A DNA stretch of 64,000 bases, taken from positions 186,001 through 250,000 of the forward strand of contig NZ_NCSS01000006.1 in NCBI RefSeq assembly GCF_002088935.1, given 5' to 3'. Below the pieces are notes generated by a model. The model saw only the letters and a list, made by a program, of their open reading frames with translations. It did not search any database and had not been told where the DNA came from. The position numbers and the translations under genes are program-made. This stretch comes from Henriciella litoralis. Lineage in GTDB: Bacteria; Pseudomonadota; Alphaproteobacteria; Caulobacterales; Hyphomonadaceae. This document shows, piece after piece, positions 35,152 to 43,806 of the stretch (its first letter is position 1; each line of letters opens with the position of its first letter).

Positions 35152-35966
35152 GCCTTGAACTTGTATCCAACGACCTCGTCGACCGCGAGGACATTGAAGC
35201 CGGGGACCTGTTCTCGGTTGATCTTGATGGATATGAGGGCCCGCTTCATCTGCTGCTGGATCTCGCGCGCAAGCAAAAGGTCGACCTGCTCAAGGTCTCG
35301 ATGCTCGATCTTGCCAACCAGTATATCGATTTCATTGAGGATGCCCGCAAGAAGCGGATAGACCTTGCCGCCGATTATCTTCTGATGGCGGCGTGGCTTG
35401 CGTTCATGAAGTCACGCCTCCTTTTGCCGAAGCCGGAAAAGGCCGCCAATGACGAGATAGATGGCGAGGAAATGGCCGCGCGTCTGGCCTTCCGCCTGAA
35501 ACGCCTTGAAGCGATGCGCGAAGCCGCCGAGCAGCTGATGGACCTTGGCCAGCTTGGGCAGGACGTGTTCCTGCGAGGCGCACCTGAGCAGCCACGCATT
35601 GTTCGCCATACCGAATACGACACCTCGCTCTGGCACCTGATGCAGGCCTTCGGCTCAATCCGTCAGCGCCGGGAAGATGCCGCGCCGCATAAGGTTGTGC
35701 ATCAATATGTGCTGCCGCTTGAGCATGCTCGCGACTCGCTGAAAAGCTTGAGCAGACTGATTGATGATTGGGCGAGCCTTGCGCAACTGCGCGAGCGGAT
35801 GAAAGATGTCGCCGCAGACATCCCGCCGCGCTCCGTCATGGCCAGCGTATTTTCAGCGGCGCTCGAGCTCGCCCGTGATGGCGACATTGATCTGCGCCAG
35901 GATGCTCATTTTTCGCCGCTTTACCTACGCGGCCACCGCGAGGAAGCAGAAGGGACCACCGCATGA
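35148..35966 (+). CDS. scpA: Segregation and condensation protein A
   Basis: Kleisin subunit of the SMC-ScpAB condensin (272 aa). The N-terminal GYEGPLHLLLDLARKQKVDL is diagnostic; the following helical region (YIDFIEDARKKRIDLAADYL) binds the SMC neck, and the C-terminal winged-helix part binds the SMC head. The start is a TTG overlapping the nagZ stop (TTGA), and the stop overlaps the scpB ATG, so the stoichiometry of the pair is probably set by coupled translation. Confidence 0.94.
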   Translation: MSLELVSNDLVDREDIEAGDLFSVDLDGYEGPLHLLLDLARKQKVDLLKVSMLDLANQYIDFIEDARKKRIDLAADYLLMAAWLAFMKSRLLLPKPEKAANDEIDGEEMAARLAFRLKRLEAMREAAEQLMDLGQLGQDVFLRGAPEQPRIVRHTEYDTSLWHLMQAFGSIRQRREDAAPHKVVHQYVLPLEHARDSLKSLSRLIDDWASLAQLRERMKDVAADIPPRSVMASVFSAALELARDGDIDLRQDAHFSPLYLRGHREEAEGTTA

Positions 35967-36751
35967 GTGCGATACCCCAAACAAAGGCTGAAGACATCGA
36001 AGACGCGCCAGACGATATCCGCGATGCAGTCCGCCAGCTGAATTTCGCCTATCGCCGTTCTTCGGAAATGCTGGCTGATGCCGCCAGCACAGGCGTCGAT
36101 GCGAGCTCTGAAGCCCTTCGCCGCGCCGAAGCCATTCTGTTTGCCGCAGGTGAACCGCTCAGCGCTGAGCAGATCGCTGAAGTGTTGCCGCAGGACGCAG
36201 ATGCCGCGCAGGTTCTGATGTCGCTTAAGGCGGCCTACGCCAATCGCGGCGTCAACCTTCTCGAAGTCGCCGGCAAATGGCGCTTTCAGACGGCTGAAGA
36301 CCTGGCCTATCTCTTTGTGGAAGAGCGCGAAGAGCAGAAGAAGCTGTCGCAGGCCGCGCTCGAAACCCTCGCCATCATCGCTTATGGCCAGCCCGTCACA
36401 CGCGCTGAGATCGAGGCCGTGCGCGGTGTCGCCGTCTCCAAAGGCACGATCGACCAGCTGATGGAAGCCGGATGGGTTCGCATCAAGGGCCGCCGCAAGA
36501 CGCCGGGCCGCCCGGTCACCTATGGCACGACAGATGGCTTCCTCGAACAGTTCGGCCTGGAAAGCCTTGAAGTGCTGCCTGGCCGAGCAGAACTTGAAGC
36601 TGGCGGCCTCCTTTCGGACGTCGTGCCGGATGATTTCAATGCCGACGATGTTGATATTCCCGTGACCGACGGTGAGACATTTACGGTCGAAGACGAAGAT
36701 AATTCGTCTTTCGTGACTGATTTCATGGACGGCACGGACGAGGAAGATTAG
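35963..36751 (+). CDS. scpB: Segregation and condensation protein B
   Basis: Winged-helix partner of ScpA in the condensin complex (262 aa). The core (about residues 50-200) shows EAILFAAGEPLSAEQIAEVL, WRFQTAEDLAYLF, LETLAIIAYGQPVTRAEIEA and VRGVAVSKGTIDQLMEAGW, which are family signatures. The first ~45 residues and the acidic C-terminal ~50 residues (ending FMDGTDEED) are extensions. ATG overlaps the scpA stop by 4 bases. tatA follows after a 76-base gap. Confidence 0.94.
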   Translation: MSAIPQTKAEDIEDAPDDIRDAVRQLNFAYRRSSEMLADAASTGVDASSEALRRAEAILFAAGEPLSAEQIAEVLPQDADAAQVLMSLKAAYANRGVNLLEVAGKWRFQTAEDLAYLFVEEREEQKKLSQAALETLAIIAYGQPVTRAEIEAVRGVAVSKGTIDQLMEAGWVRIKGRRKTPGRPVTYGTTDGFLEQFGLESLEVLPGRAELEAGGLLSDVVPDDFNADDVDIPVTDGETFTVEDEDNSSFVTDFMDGTDEED

Positions 36752-36827
36752 GGCAGGGCTGAACCTTGGCCATTGAGCTGGGGCACAGACAGCGCTAATT
36801 GTCCTGTATAACTCTGGGAGAATATCC

Positions 36828-37055
36828 ATGGCCCCAAGCTGGATGCAGCTTCTTATCGTACTTATCGTCGCCTTGCTGCTGTTTGGTGGACGCGGACGGA
36901 TTTCCTCGATCATGGGTGACATGGCCAAGGGCGTTCGCAGCTTCCGCAAGGGCCTCAATGACGAAGACGAGGACGAGCAGAAGAAAAAAGAGCTCGACGA
37001 CGAGAAGATGGTCAACGTCACGCCTGAGAAGGAAAAGTCCAAAACCTCCAGCTAA
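36828..37055 (+). CDS. tatA: Sec-independent translocase subunit TatA
   Basis: A 75-aa TatA that oligomerises to form the pore for folded proteins. The single N-terminal helix ([20 protein letters not shown]) is followed by the hinge and an amphipathic helix ([19 protein letters not shown]), then an acidic/Lys-rich tail. The usual FG pair of TatA (LLLFG) is present. GGGAG lies just before the ATG. tatB follows after 23 bases, completing a tatABC operon with the nagZ-scp genes upstream. Confidence 0.94.
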   Translation: MAPSWMQLLIVLIVALLLFGGRGRISSIMGDMAKGVRSFRKGLNDEDEDEQKKKELDDEKMVNVTPEKEKSKTSS

Positions 37056-37078
37056 TTGGCTAGGGAGGCCGGCTGACA

Positions 37079-37636
37079 ATGCTTCCGCAATTCGGATTCA
37101 CCGAGTTCATGCTCGTCGCAATCATTGCCTTGATTGTGGTTGGGCCCAAAGATCTGCCCATGATGATGCGCAAGCTTGGCCAGTTTCTGGCCAAGGGCAA
37201 AGCCATGGCGCGCGAATTCCAGTCCGCTTTTGATGATATCGCCAAACAGGCCGAGCTTGATGAGCTGCGCAAGGAGATTGAAGACCTCCGCCGCGATAAC
37301 GCCCTGACCGAAGCCGTTGATGAACTCAAACGTACCGAGGCAGATATCAATCGTCAGGTCATGATGGAAAGCCCGCTGGCGTCGAAGAAGCCTGGGCCCG
37401 CTGAGGCCGACAAACTGACAGATGAGGGCGCCTCGACCGCTGACTCTGTCGAACAGGACACACCGAGCGAGGCCGCATCGGCGCCAACACCTGATAAGCC
37501 AGCACCCAAAAAGCCGGCCGCAAAAAAGCAATCTCCCAAAAAGCAAACCAAGTCCGCCAGCGAGAGCGGCACCAGAAAATCCACGCCAAAGAAAGTCGCG
37601 CCGCAGCCTGACAAGACCGGGGCCGGTACTGAATGA
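37079..37636 (+). CDS. tatB: Sec-independent translocase subunit TatB
   Basis: A 185-aa TatB, part of the TatBC substrate receptor. The N-terminal helix (FTEFMLVAIIALIVVGPKDL) with Glu near its start and VGPKDLP is typical. A long amphipathic helix follows, then a low-complexity tail from about residue 95 rich in Lys, Pro, Ala and Ser, which is longer than in E. coli but common in alphaproteobacteria. The stop overlaps the tatC start by 4 bases. Confidence 0.93.
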   Translation: MLPQFGFTEFMLVAIIALIVVGPKDLPMMMRKLGQFLAKGKAMAREFQSAFDDIAKQAELDELRKEIEDLRRDNALTEAVDELKRTEADINRQVMMESPLASKKPGPAEADKLTDEGASTADSVEQDTPSEAASAPTPDKPAPKKPAAKKQSPKKQTKSASESGTRKSTPKKVAPQPDKTGAGTE

Positions 37637-38469
37637 CGAAGGATATGCGCGCGGACGAAAAGCCGAACTTTACCGACGAAGACGAGATGGAATCCTCTCG
37701 TGCGCCGCTGCTCGATCATCTGATTGAGCTGCGCAGCCGCCTTATCTGGAGCATCGCCGCGCTCGCCGGGGCCAGCATCCTCTGTTTCTTCTTCGCACGG
37801 CCGCTCTACAACATCCTCCTCGCGCCGCTCGTTCAGGTGGCCGAGGTTGATCGCGGCGATACACGGTTTGAATTGATCTACACCGCGCCGCTCGAAGTCT
37901 TCTTCGTGCAATTGAAGCTCGCTTTGTTCGCTGGCGTGTTCGTCGCCTTTCCGGTCATGGGCTGGCAGATCTACTCTTTCGTGGCGCCGGGCCTCTACAA
38001 GCGTGAAAGAGGCGCGGTTCTGCCCTTTCTCATCGCCGCGCCGGTTCTTTTCCTGATTGGCGCGATCTTCGTCTACTATGTGATGCTGCCGCTGATTTCG
38101 AACTTCGCGCTCTCCTTCGAGCAGGAAGCGAGCGAAGGCGTCGCGGCGATTACCCCGCAGATCAAGGTGTCGGAATATCTCTCGCTGGTCATGGCGTTGA
38201 TGCTGGCCTTCGGTCTGAGCTTCCAGCTGCCCGTCGTGCTCGGCCTGCTGGGACGCGCAGGTCTTGTCGGGACAGACACGCTCCGCAAGGGCCGCAAATA
38301 TGCGCTTGTCGGCATTCTTGTTGCCGCGGCCTTCTTCACGCCGCCAGATCTTATCTCGCAGATCATGCTCGCCGTGCCGGTCTATTGTCTCTACGAGATC
38401 AGCATTGCCTGCGTCGCGATGATGGAGAAAAAGGCCGCCGAGGAAGAAGCCGAGCGGGCCGAAGAGTAA
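37633..38469 (+). CDS. tatC: Sec-independent translocase subunit TatC
   Basis: A 278-aa polytopic receptor that recognises twin-arginine signals. Six helices are predicted. Conserved features include the N-terminal LLDHLIELRSRLIWS, FEVFFVQLKLALFAGVF-like segment after helix 1, FVAPGLYKRERGAVLPFL and the later FGLSFQLPVVLGLLGRAG. The short C-terminal tail is Glu/Lys-rich. ATG overlaps the tatB stop; serS follows after about 107 bases, probably within the same or a linked transcription unit. Confidence 0.95.
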   Translation: MTKDMRADEKPNFTDEDEMESSRAPLLDHLIELRSRLIWSIAALAGASILCFFFARPLYNILLAPLVQVAEVDRGDTRFELIYTAPLEVFFVQLKLALFAGVFVAFPVMGWQIYSFVAPGLYKRERGAVLPFLIAAPVLFLIGAIFVYYVMLPLISNFALSFEQEASEGVAAITPQIKVSEYLSLVMALMLAFGLSFQLPVVLGLLGRAGLVGTDTLRKGRKYALVGILVAAAFFTPPDLISQIMLAVPVYCLYEISIACVAMMEKKAAEEEAERAEE

Positions 38470-38576
38470 CCCCGCTGCCAGAACCGCAAGAATGATCACC
38501 TTGCCCGGTTTCGAAGCGGCGATGTTTGGTCTAGATGAGGCCAGACAGAGACGTACACGATAGGGCTGGGCCTTGC

Positions 38577-39875
38577 ATGTTTGATATCCGCGCCATCAGA
38601 GATAACCCACAGACGTTCCGCGACGCTTGGAACCGCCGTGCCGCCGGGCTGGGCGACAAGGTCGATGACATCCTCGCCCACGACACAGCGCTCAGAAAAG
38701 CGCTCACAGACAAGCAGGAAGCTGAAAGCGCGCGCAACGCCAATTCCAAGCTGATCGGCCAGGCCAAGGCCAAAGGCGACGAAGCTGAGTTCGAGCGCCT
38801 GCGCGCCGAAGTCGCCACGGCCAAGGAAACAATTGAAACAGCTGGCGAGCAGGAAGAAGAAGCCCGCAAACTGCTTGATGAACTCATCTACGGCCTGCCG
38901 AACCTTCCGCTCGAAGATGTGCCTGAAGGCACAGACGAAGAGGGCAATGTCGCTCAAAAACATTGGGGCAGCCCGCGCGACTTCAACTTCAAGCCGCAAG
39001 ACCATGCAGACCTCGGCGAAAAGCTCGGGCTGATGGACTTTGAGACGGCTGCAAAGATGTCCGGCTCCCGGTTTGTGCTGCTCAGCGGCGCGCTCTCGCG
39101 GCTGGAGCGGGCGCTGGCGAGCTACATGCTCGACGTCCAGACGGGCGAGCATGGCTATACCGAGTGTTCGCCGCCTCTGCTCGTACGCGATGAAGCCATG
39201 TTTGGCACCGGACAGCTTCCGAAATTCGGTGAGGATTCTTTCCGCACGACAGATGGCATGTGGCTGATCGCGACATCAGAAATCTCGCTCACCAACATCG
39301 TCGCAGGCTCCATTATCGAAGCGACCTATCTGCCGCGCCGCTTCACTGCGCACACGCCGTGCTTCCGTTCAGAAGCGGGCAGTGCAGGGCGCGACACGCG
39401 CGGCATGATCCGTCTACACCAGTTCAACAAGGTGGAGATGGTCTCCATCGTGAAGGACGTCGAAGCGGGCCTCGAAGAGCTCGAACGCATGACGACCTGC
39501 GCCGAGACCATCCTCGAGCGCCTCGAGCTGCCATACCGGCGGATGCTGCTGTGCACGGGCGACATGGGTTTCGGCGCCCGCAAGACCTATGACCTCGAAG
39601 TCTGGCTGCCGAGCCAGGACACCTATCGCGAGATCAGCTCGTGCTCGTATTGCGGTGACTTCCAGGCCCGTCGCATGGATGCTCGCTGGCGCCCGGCACC
39701 GAGCGAGGACACTCCAAAGCCAAAGCCGGAATTCGTGCACACGCTGAACGGCTCCGGCCTCGCGGTCGGGCGCACGCTCGTTGCTGTGCTGGAGAACTAC
39801 CAGCAGGAAGACGGCTCCATCGCCGTGCCGAAAGTCCTGCAGCCTTATATGGGCGGGCTTGAGGTGATTAGCTAA
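38577..39875 (+). CDS. serS: Seryl-tRNA synthetase
   Basis: Class II aminoacyl-tRNA synthetase (432 aa) charging tRNA-Ser. The N-terminus [18 protein letters not shown] leads into the long antiparallel coiled-coil arm (about residues 30-105) that grips the tRNA long variable loop. Motif 2 lies around [18 protein letters not shown] and [12 protein letters not shown], and motif 3 in [22 protein letters not shown] 38577 fits the family start; the frame is open 14 codons further upstream. A copy of a dispersed repeat follows the stop codon. Confidence 0.96.
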   Translation: MFDIRAIRDNPQTFRDAWNRRAAGLGDKVDDILAHDTALRKALTDKQEAESARNANSKLIGQAKAKGDEAEFERLRAEVATAKETIETAGEQEEEARKLLDELIYGLPNLPLEDVPEGTDEEGNVAQKHWGSPRDFNFKPQDHADLGEKLGLMDFETAAKMSGSRFVLLSGALSRLERALASYMLDVQTGEHGYTECSPPLLVRDEAMFGTGQLPKFGEDSFRTTDGMWLIATSEISLTNIVAGSIIEATYLPRRFTAHTPCFRSEAGSAGRDTRGMIRLHQFNKVEMVSIVKDVEAGLEELERMTTCAETILERLELPYRRMLLCTGDMGFGARKTYDLEVWLPSQDTYREISSCSYCGDFQARRMDARWRPAPSEDTPKPKPEFVHTLNGSGLAVGRTLVAVLENYQQEDGSIAVPKVLQPYMGGLEVIS

Positions 39876-39882
39876 AACCAGA

Positions 39883-39908
39883 CCTCATCCTGAGCCTGTC
39901 GACGGATG
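39883..39908 (+). repeat. Dispersed 26-base repeat (single copy, serS-surE gap)
   Basis: Begins CCTCATCCTGAGCCTGTCGA and ends CGGATG. It matches the best unit of the cluster at 47274-47394 except for one base. Such units lie between genes in many alphaproteobacterial genomes. Confidence 0.8.
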
Positions 39909-39929
39909 TGCAGCGAGCGGAACAGCAAA

Positions 39930-40691
39930 ATGAGAATCCTCCTCACCAATGATGACGGCATTCACGCACCGGGGCTTTCCGTTCTGGAATCCATCGCGCG
40001 CGAGCTGTCTGACGACATCTGGATCGCCGCGCCGGAAGTTGAGCAATCGGGCCAGTCGCGCTCCATCACGCTGACGCAGCCGGTTCGTACGCGAGAAGTG
40101 CGCGAGAAATGCTGGGCCGTCATGGGCACACCGACCGACTGCGTGCTGCTCGCTGTGCATGAGCTGATGGATGAGAAGCCGGACCTTATCCTCTCCGGCG
40201 TCAATCGCGGCCAGAATATCGCTGAGGATACCAGCCTCTCCGGCACCATCGCTGGCGCCATGTTCGGCATGCATCTCGGCGTGCCCTCCATCGCGCTCAG
40301 CCAGGCGCAGAGCTTTCGCGAACGCGGCTCCCTGCCATGGGAAACGGCCAAGCAGTGGGGCGCGAAAGTGATCCGCCCACTCATCGACAAGGGCTGGCCG
40401 GATGATGTCGTGATGAATGTGAACTTCCCGGATCGTGAGCCCGATGACGTCGCGGGCGTCGAAATCACGCGGCAGGGGTTTCGCGACGAATCCATCATCC
40501 ACACAGAGCGCCGTGAGGATCTTCGCGGAAATGACTATTTCTGGATCGGGTTTCAGGGCAAACTGTCCAAACCCGAAAAAGGCACCGATTTGCGCGCCAT
40601 CTATGACGGAATGATATCGGTGACACCGCTCCACGTTGATCTGACGCACAATCGCTACCTGGAGACGCTAAGGGCGTCATGGCAGACCTGA
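39930..40691 (+). CDS. surE: 5'-nucleotidase SurE
   Basis: Metal-dependent nucleoside 5'-monophosphate phosphatase (253 aa). [20 protein letters not shown] carries the DD metal ligands, and [29 protein letters not shown] and [19 protein letters not shown] are conserved active-site segments. ATG 39930 gives the canonical N-terminus. Its 3' end overlaps pcm by 13 bases; surE-pcm pairing is widespread and linked to stationary-phase repair. Confidence 0.96.
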   Translation: MRILLTNDDGIHAPGLSVLESIARELSDDIWIAAPEVEQSGQSRSITLTQPVRTREVREKCWAVMGTPTDCVLLAVHELMDEKPDLILSGVNRGQNIAEDTSLSGTIAGAMFGMHLGVPSIALSQAQSFRERGSLPWETAKQWGAKVIRPLIDKGWPDDVVMNVNFPDREPDDVAGVEITRQGFRDESIIHTERREDLRGNDYFWIGFQGKLSKPEKGTDLRAIYDGMISVTPLHVDLTHNRYLETLRASWQT

Positions 40692-41332
40692 TCGCAGACC
40701 CTTTCCGGGCGGCCCGCCTGATCCTGCACCTGCGTCGGCAGGGCATCCGCAATGATGGCGTTCTCTCGACCATCGAGACCATCAATCGCGGCGTCTTCGT
40801 CGATCGCTCATTCCAAGCCCTGGCCGCTGAAGATGCTGCCTTGCCGATCCCATGCGGACAGATGTTGCCCAAGCCTGTCGTTGTTGCGCAACTCCTCAGC
40901 GCGCTCTCCGTCACGCCGGGGCGTCAGGACACGATTTTGCTGGTCGGCGCCGGTAGCGGATATGTCGCGGCGTTGCTCGCCCAGATCGGTCGGCACGTCT
41001 GGGCGGTGGAGCGCTATCGCAGGCTGGTGGATGAGGCGAGCCAGCGGCTGAAAGACCTGAAAGTGGATAACGTCAAAATCAAGCATGGCGACGGGCTGGC
41101 CGGCTGGCGCGAGCATGGCCCGTTTGACCGCATCCTTTTGATGGGCGCCGTTTCTGAAATCCCTGAAGCTCTGCTCGGACAGCTGGGTCGGGGTGGCATT
41201 CTCGTTGCGCCTTACGTCGCCGAAGGCCGGCCGCAGGGTATCCGCGCGCTCAGCAAGGCTGGCGTGAAGCATGACCTGCCCATTGCCGAGCCACTCACAA
41301 AGCTAAAGCCAGGTCTGGCAAAAGCGCTTTAG
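40679..41332 (+). CDS. pcm: Protein-L-isoaspartate O-methyltransferase
   Basis: A 217-aa SAM-dependent enzyme that methylates isoaspartyl residues to initiate repair of aged proteins. The SAM loop is [18 protein letters not shown], followed by [17 protein letters not shown] and the post-II motif [18 protein letters not shown]. The N-terminal catalytic region ([16 protein letters not shown]) corresponds to the conserved S/G-Q-P-T-x-I substrate loop, though here with MLPKP in place of TISQP-like sequence. It overlaps surE. Confidence 0.9.
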   Translation: MADLIADPFRAARLILHLRRQGIRNDGVLSTIETINRGVFVDRSFQALAAEDAALPIPCGQMLPKPVVVAQLLSALSVTPGRQDTILLVGAGSGYVAALLAQIGRHVWAVERYRRLVDEASQRLKDLKVDNVKIKHGDGLAGWREHGPFDRILLMGAVSEIPEALLGQLGRGGILVAPYVAEGRPQGIRALSKAGVKHDLPIAEPLTKLKPGLAKAL

Positions 41333-41357
41333 CGCGCCTCGCAGTTCGCGTGGGCGC

Positions 41358-41768
41358 CTATTCCTGGTCGACGTCAGCGCACTCACCTGGCGCCGCAACG
41401 CTAGCGCCCGCCGAGGCGGCTTTGCAGGCATTTGCGTATGTCTTGCCATCGCATCCGCAGACTGGATCATATTGCTCTGTGCAGAAATCAGGCTGCGGCT
41501 GGCAGGTGCCTGCGCCATCCATGACTTTCAGACATTGACCAGCAGGTTGCTCGCAATAAAGCCCGGCGGGGCAGGCAATGGCCGCGATCCCGCCGCACAT
41601 CGCCCCTTCCGCATCAGGTGCGGCCTCTGGTTCTGGCAAGGTCGGGGTGTCGTCTGGCGTCTCCTGCGAGACGTCTGTGCCGGTTGAGTCCGGCGTTGCC
41701 ACGTCATCGGCAGCTTGCTGGCAAGCCGTCAGCGCCAGAAATGCAAAGCCTAGCAGGAAATAACGCAT
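41358..41768 (-). CDS. Kazal-domain lipoprotein
   Basis: A 136-aa lipoprotein with lipobox LTAC (Cys about residue 16) followed by a Thr/Pro/Asp-rich linker. Two cysteine-rich modules follow: one with MCGGIAAIACPAGLYCEQPA, and a C-terminal Kazal-type protease-inhibitor fold with CTEQYDPVCGCDGKTYANAC then PGEC. The Kazal hallmark VCGxDGxTYxNxC is nearly perfect. Kazal domains inhibit serine proteases, so it could protect the envelope from the cell's own or foreign peptidases. ATG 41768 has GGGGG upstream. It converges with pcm. Confidence 0.82.
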   Translation of the reverse strand: MRYFLLGFAFLALTACQQAADDVATPDSTGTDVSQETPDDTPTLPEPEAAPDAEGAMCGGIAAIACPAGLYCEQPAGQCLKVMDGAGTCQPQPDFCTEQYDPVCGCDGKTYANACKAASAGASVAAPGECADVDQE

Positions 41769-41868
41769 ATCAGCCCCCATAATCTTGTAGGGACAGAACA
41801 CATGTCCGGCTGGCCTTTGCAATGAAAATCGCAAGGCCAGCCGGGAAATGTAGGTGTCTGGTCAGACT

Positions 41869-42786
41869 TTAGCTCTTCAGCGCCTCGGCAACGCGCGCGA
41901 AGATATTCTGACCATGCTCGCCGCCCATATTGAAATGGGTCTGGTCGGACTTGTCCGTGATCTGGTCCCATTTGGCGGCAACCGCTTCTGCCGTCAGATC
42001 ATCATCGCGGCCAACGAACACGCCCTTGGTCTCGACAATTTCTGCCATCGAGAAAGCACCAGCGCCAGCTGAAAGCACCATGCCGGTCGGTGCGTCGTCC
42101 TTGACGAGGTTCATGACGCCCGGCGACACATATTCCGGCTTCAACTGTGCCAGGACTTCTGGCGGCATCAGGCCTTCGGTCATTTGCGTTGCTGCGATCG
42201 GGCAGACAGCGTTGACCTTGATGTTGTTCTTCGCGCCTTCGATCTTCAGCGTGTTCATCATGCCAACAAGGCCGAGCTTGGCGGCGCCGTAATTGGCTTG
42301 ACCGAAATTGCCGTAGAGACCGGTGGAGGAAGTCGTCACGACGATACGGCCGAAATTCTGTTCCTTCATGATGTCCCAGGCGGCCTTCACTGGAAGGAAG
42401 CTGCCGATCAGATGGACGTCGATCACCAACTTGATGTCTGCGATGCTCATCTTCGAGAATGACTTGTCACGCAGGATGCCGGCATTGGCGATCAGGATGT
42501 CGATGCGGCCCCATTTGGCCATCGTGTCATCGATCATTTTCTGGACGCCGGCTTCATCTGCAACCGAAGAGCCGTTTGCAATCGCTTCACCGCCTAGGGC
42601 TTCGATTTCCTTGACGACGGCGTTTGCCGCGTCCGAGCTTCCGCCCGAGCCATCCATTTTCGGGCCAAGATCATTGACGACGACTTTTGCGCCGCGACGG
42701 GCCAGCTCCAGCGCGTGGCAACGGCCAAGGCCGCCGCCGGCGCCAGTAACGATGGCAACGCGATCATCAAAGCGGATATCGGACAT
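41869..42786 (-). CDS. SDR-family oxidoreductase (MFE-2 dehydrogenase-like)
   Basis: A 305-aa short-chain dehydrogenase. The cofactor motif AIVTGAGGGLGRCHALELAR is followed by VVVNDLGPKMDGSGGSSDAA, whose insertion resembles the (3R)-hydroxyacyl-CoA dehydrogenase part of peroxisomal multifunctional enzyme type 2. The catalytic Ser and YxxxK appear in VVTTSSTGLYGNFGQANYGAAKLG. It probably oxidises 3-hydroxyacyl-CoA or a similar alcohol, in line with the acyl-CoA genes earlier in the window. It is divergent from the VOC gene at 42934. Confidence 0.9.
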   Translation of the reverse strand: MSDIRFDDRVAIVTGAGGGLGRCHALELARRGAKVVVNDLGPKMDGSGGSSDAANAVVKEIEALGGEAIANGSSVADEAGVQKMIDDTMAKWGRIDILIANAGILRDKSFSKMSIADIKLVIDVHLIGSFLPVKAAWDIMKEQNFGRIVVTTSSTGLYGNFGQANYGAAKLGLVGMMNTLKIEGAKNNIKVNAVCPIAATQMTEGLMPPEVLAQLKPEYVSPGVMNLVKDDAPTGMVLSAGAGAFSMAEIVETKGVFVGRDDDLTAEAVAAKWDQITDKSDQTHFNMGGEHGQNIFARVAEALKS

Positions 42787-42933
42787 GAAATTCTCCTGCA
42801 GTCTCTGTAAAAATCAGTGCGCCAGCCTTGCAGCACTGGTTCACCACAAGGTCAAGCATCGCGCAGGGTTAGCGCTTGCCGAAGACCGGCCGGCGTGCTG
42901 CATCAGGGATGGCTAAACAGGGAGGAAATAACA

Positions 42934-43302
42934 ATGTTGGCTTATGTAACGCTCGGCAGCAACGACACCGAAAAGGCGCTGGCTTTCTATGATGCGCTGA
43001 TGCCTGAAATGGGCGCCAAGCGCTTCTTCGACAATGAGAGGCTGTATTTTTACGGCACGGCGCCGGGACAGCCCATGCTGGCCATTGGCGGCACCTATGA
43101 TGGTGAGCCTGCCACCTGCGGCAATGGCGTGATGCCCGCTCTGGCCTGCGACAGCAATGAAACGGTGGATCGCGTCTACAAGAAGGCGATTGAGCTCGGC
43201 GCCAAGGATGAGGGTGCCCCCGGCAACCGCATGCCGACCTTCTACGGCGCCTATTTCCGTGATCCAGACGGCCACAAGATCTGCGTCTGTAAACTCGGCT
43301 AG
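42934..43302 (+). CDS. VOC (glyoxalase/bleomycin resistance) family protein
   Basis: A 122-aa vicinal-oxygen-chelate protein. The pattern MLAYVTLGSNDTEKALAFYD at the N-terminus and AYFRDPDGHKICVCKLG at the C-terminus are the two beta-alpha-beta-beta-beta module ends. This subgroup includes lactoylglutathione-lyase-like and ring-cleavage enzymes; the substrate is not evident. ATG 42934 has a near-perfect GGGAGGA ribosome site. A strong terminator follows the gene. Confidence 0.88.
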   Translation: MLAYVTLGSNDTEKALAFYDALMPEMGAKRFFDNERLYFYGTAPGQPMLAIGGTYDGEPATCGNGVMPALACDSNETVDRVYKKAIELGAKDEGAPGNRMPTFYGAYFRDPDGHKICVCKLG

Positions 43303-43331
43303 GCTGACAGATCAGCACCTGCAAAACAAAG

Positions 43332-43361
43332 AAAGCCGCCAGCTCAAAGGCTGGCGGCTTT
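43332..43361. terminator. Bidirectional rho-independent terminator
   Basis: An 11-bp perfect stem AAAGCCGCCAG / CTGGCGGCTTT around an 8-base loop, with A-rich sequence on one side and TTTCC on the other. It separates the convergent VOC gene and the small minus-strand gene at 43385. Confidence 0.9.
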
Positions 43362-43384
43362 CCAGTTTTGTATGACCAATGAGA

Positions 43385-43654
43385 TCAGGAAGCGGTTTCG
43401 ATCTCTTTGATGTCGCCTTCATGAAGCAGGCGTTTCACGGCTTCGTCGATGTAGCGTAGCAGTGGCTTGCCGTCGGTTTCAGGCTGACGGTTTGCCCAGT
43501 CGTCATGTTGCTGACGAAGATCGTTCAGCTTTGCCATCTTGGTGTCCAGCGCCTCAGATGAGTTCACGACACCATCAATCTGGTCTGTCGTGACAGGGCG
43601 TGGTTCCATATTGATCTCTTGGTCACGCAGCGGGGTAAATTTCTTATTCTTCAT
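43385..43654 (-). CDS. Small hypothetical protein
   Basis: An 89-aa soluble, charged protein (starts MKNKKFTPLRDQEINMEPRP) that is predicted helical: VNSSEALDTKMAKLNDLRQQ and LLRYIDEAVKRLLHEGD. I recognise no family. GGAAG lies upstream of the ATG, and a terminator follows. It is divergent from the CNT transporter gene with a ~150-base gap between starts. Confidence 0.65.
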   Translation of the reverse strand: MKNKKFTPLRDQEINMEPRPVTTDQIDGVVNSSEALDTKMAKLNDLRQQHDDWANRQPETDGKPLLRYIDEAVKRLLHEGDIKEIETAS

Positions 43655-43693
43655 CGGGCTTCCTTCCAGTCTTGCTTCTCTACCAAACCAACG

Positions 43694-43714
43694 GGAACCG
43701 CGCCCGTCGGTTCC
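43694..43714 (+). promoter_or_regulatory. Inverted repeat in the nupC upstream region
   Basis: GGAACCG and CGGTTCC pair perfectly around CGCCCGT. A shorter alternative stem, ACGGG (43691-43695) with CCCGT (43703-43707), overlaps and excludes the first. It lies 93 bases before the nupC ATG and could be an operator or leader hairpin. Confidence 0.35.
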
Positions 43715-43806
43715 AAATAGGGCAAATCGGTGACTCTCAGGGCTGGACCTTCACAGATCGCAGATTATGGCTGGATTCAATCCGTGAAGAGAGAAGAGGG
43801 CCTTCT

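Noticed and set aside
37354..38499. 381-codon minus-strand ORF opposite tatB/tatC
   Set aside because: Shadow of tatC; charged and repetitive translation, no start signal.
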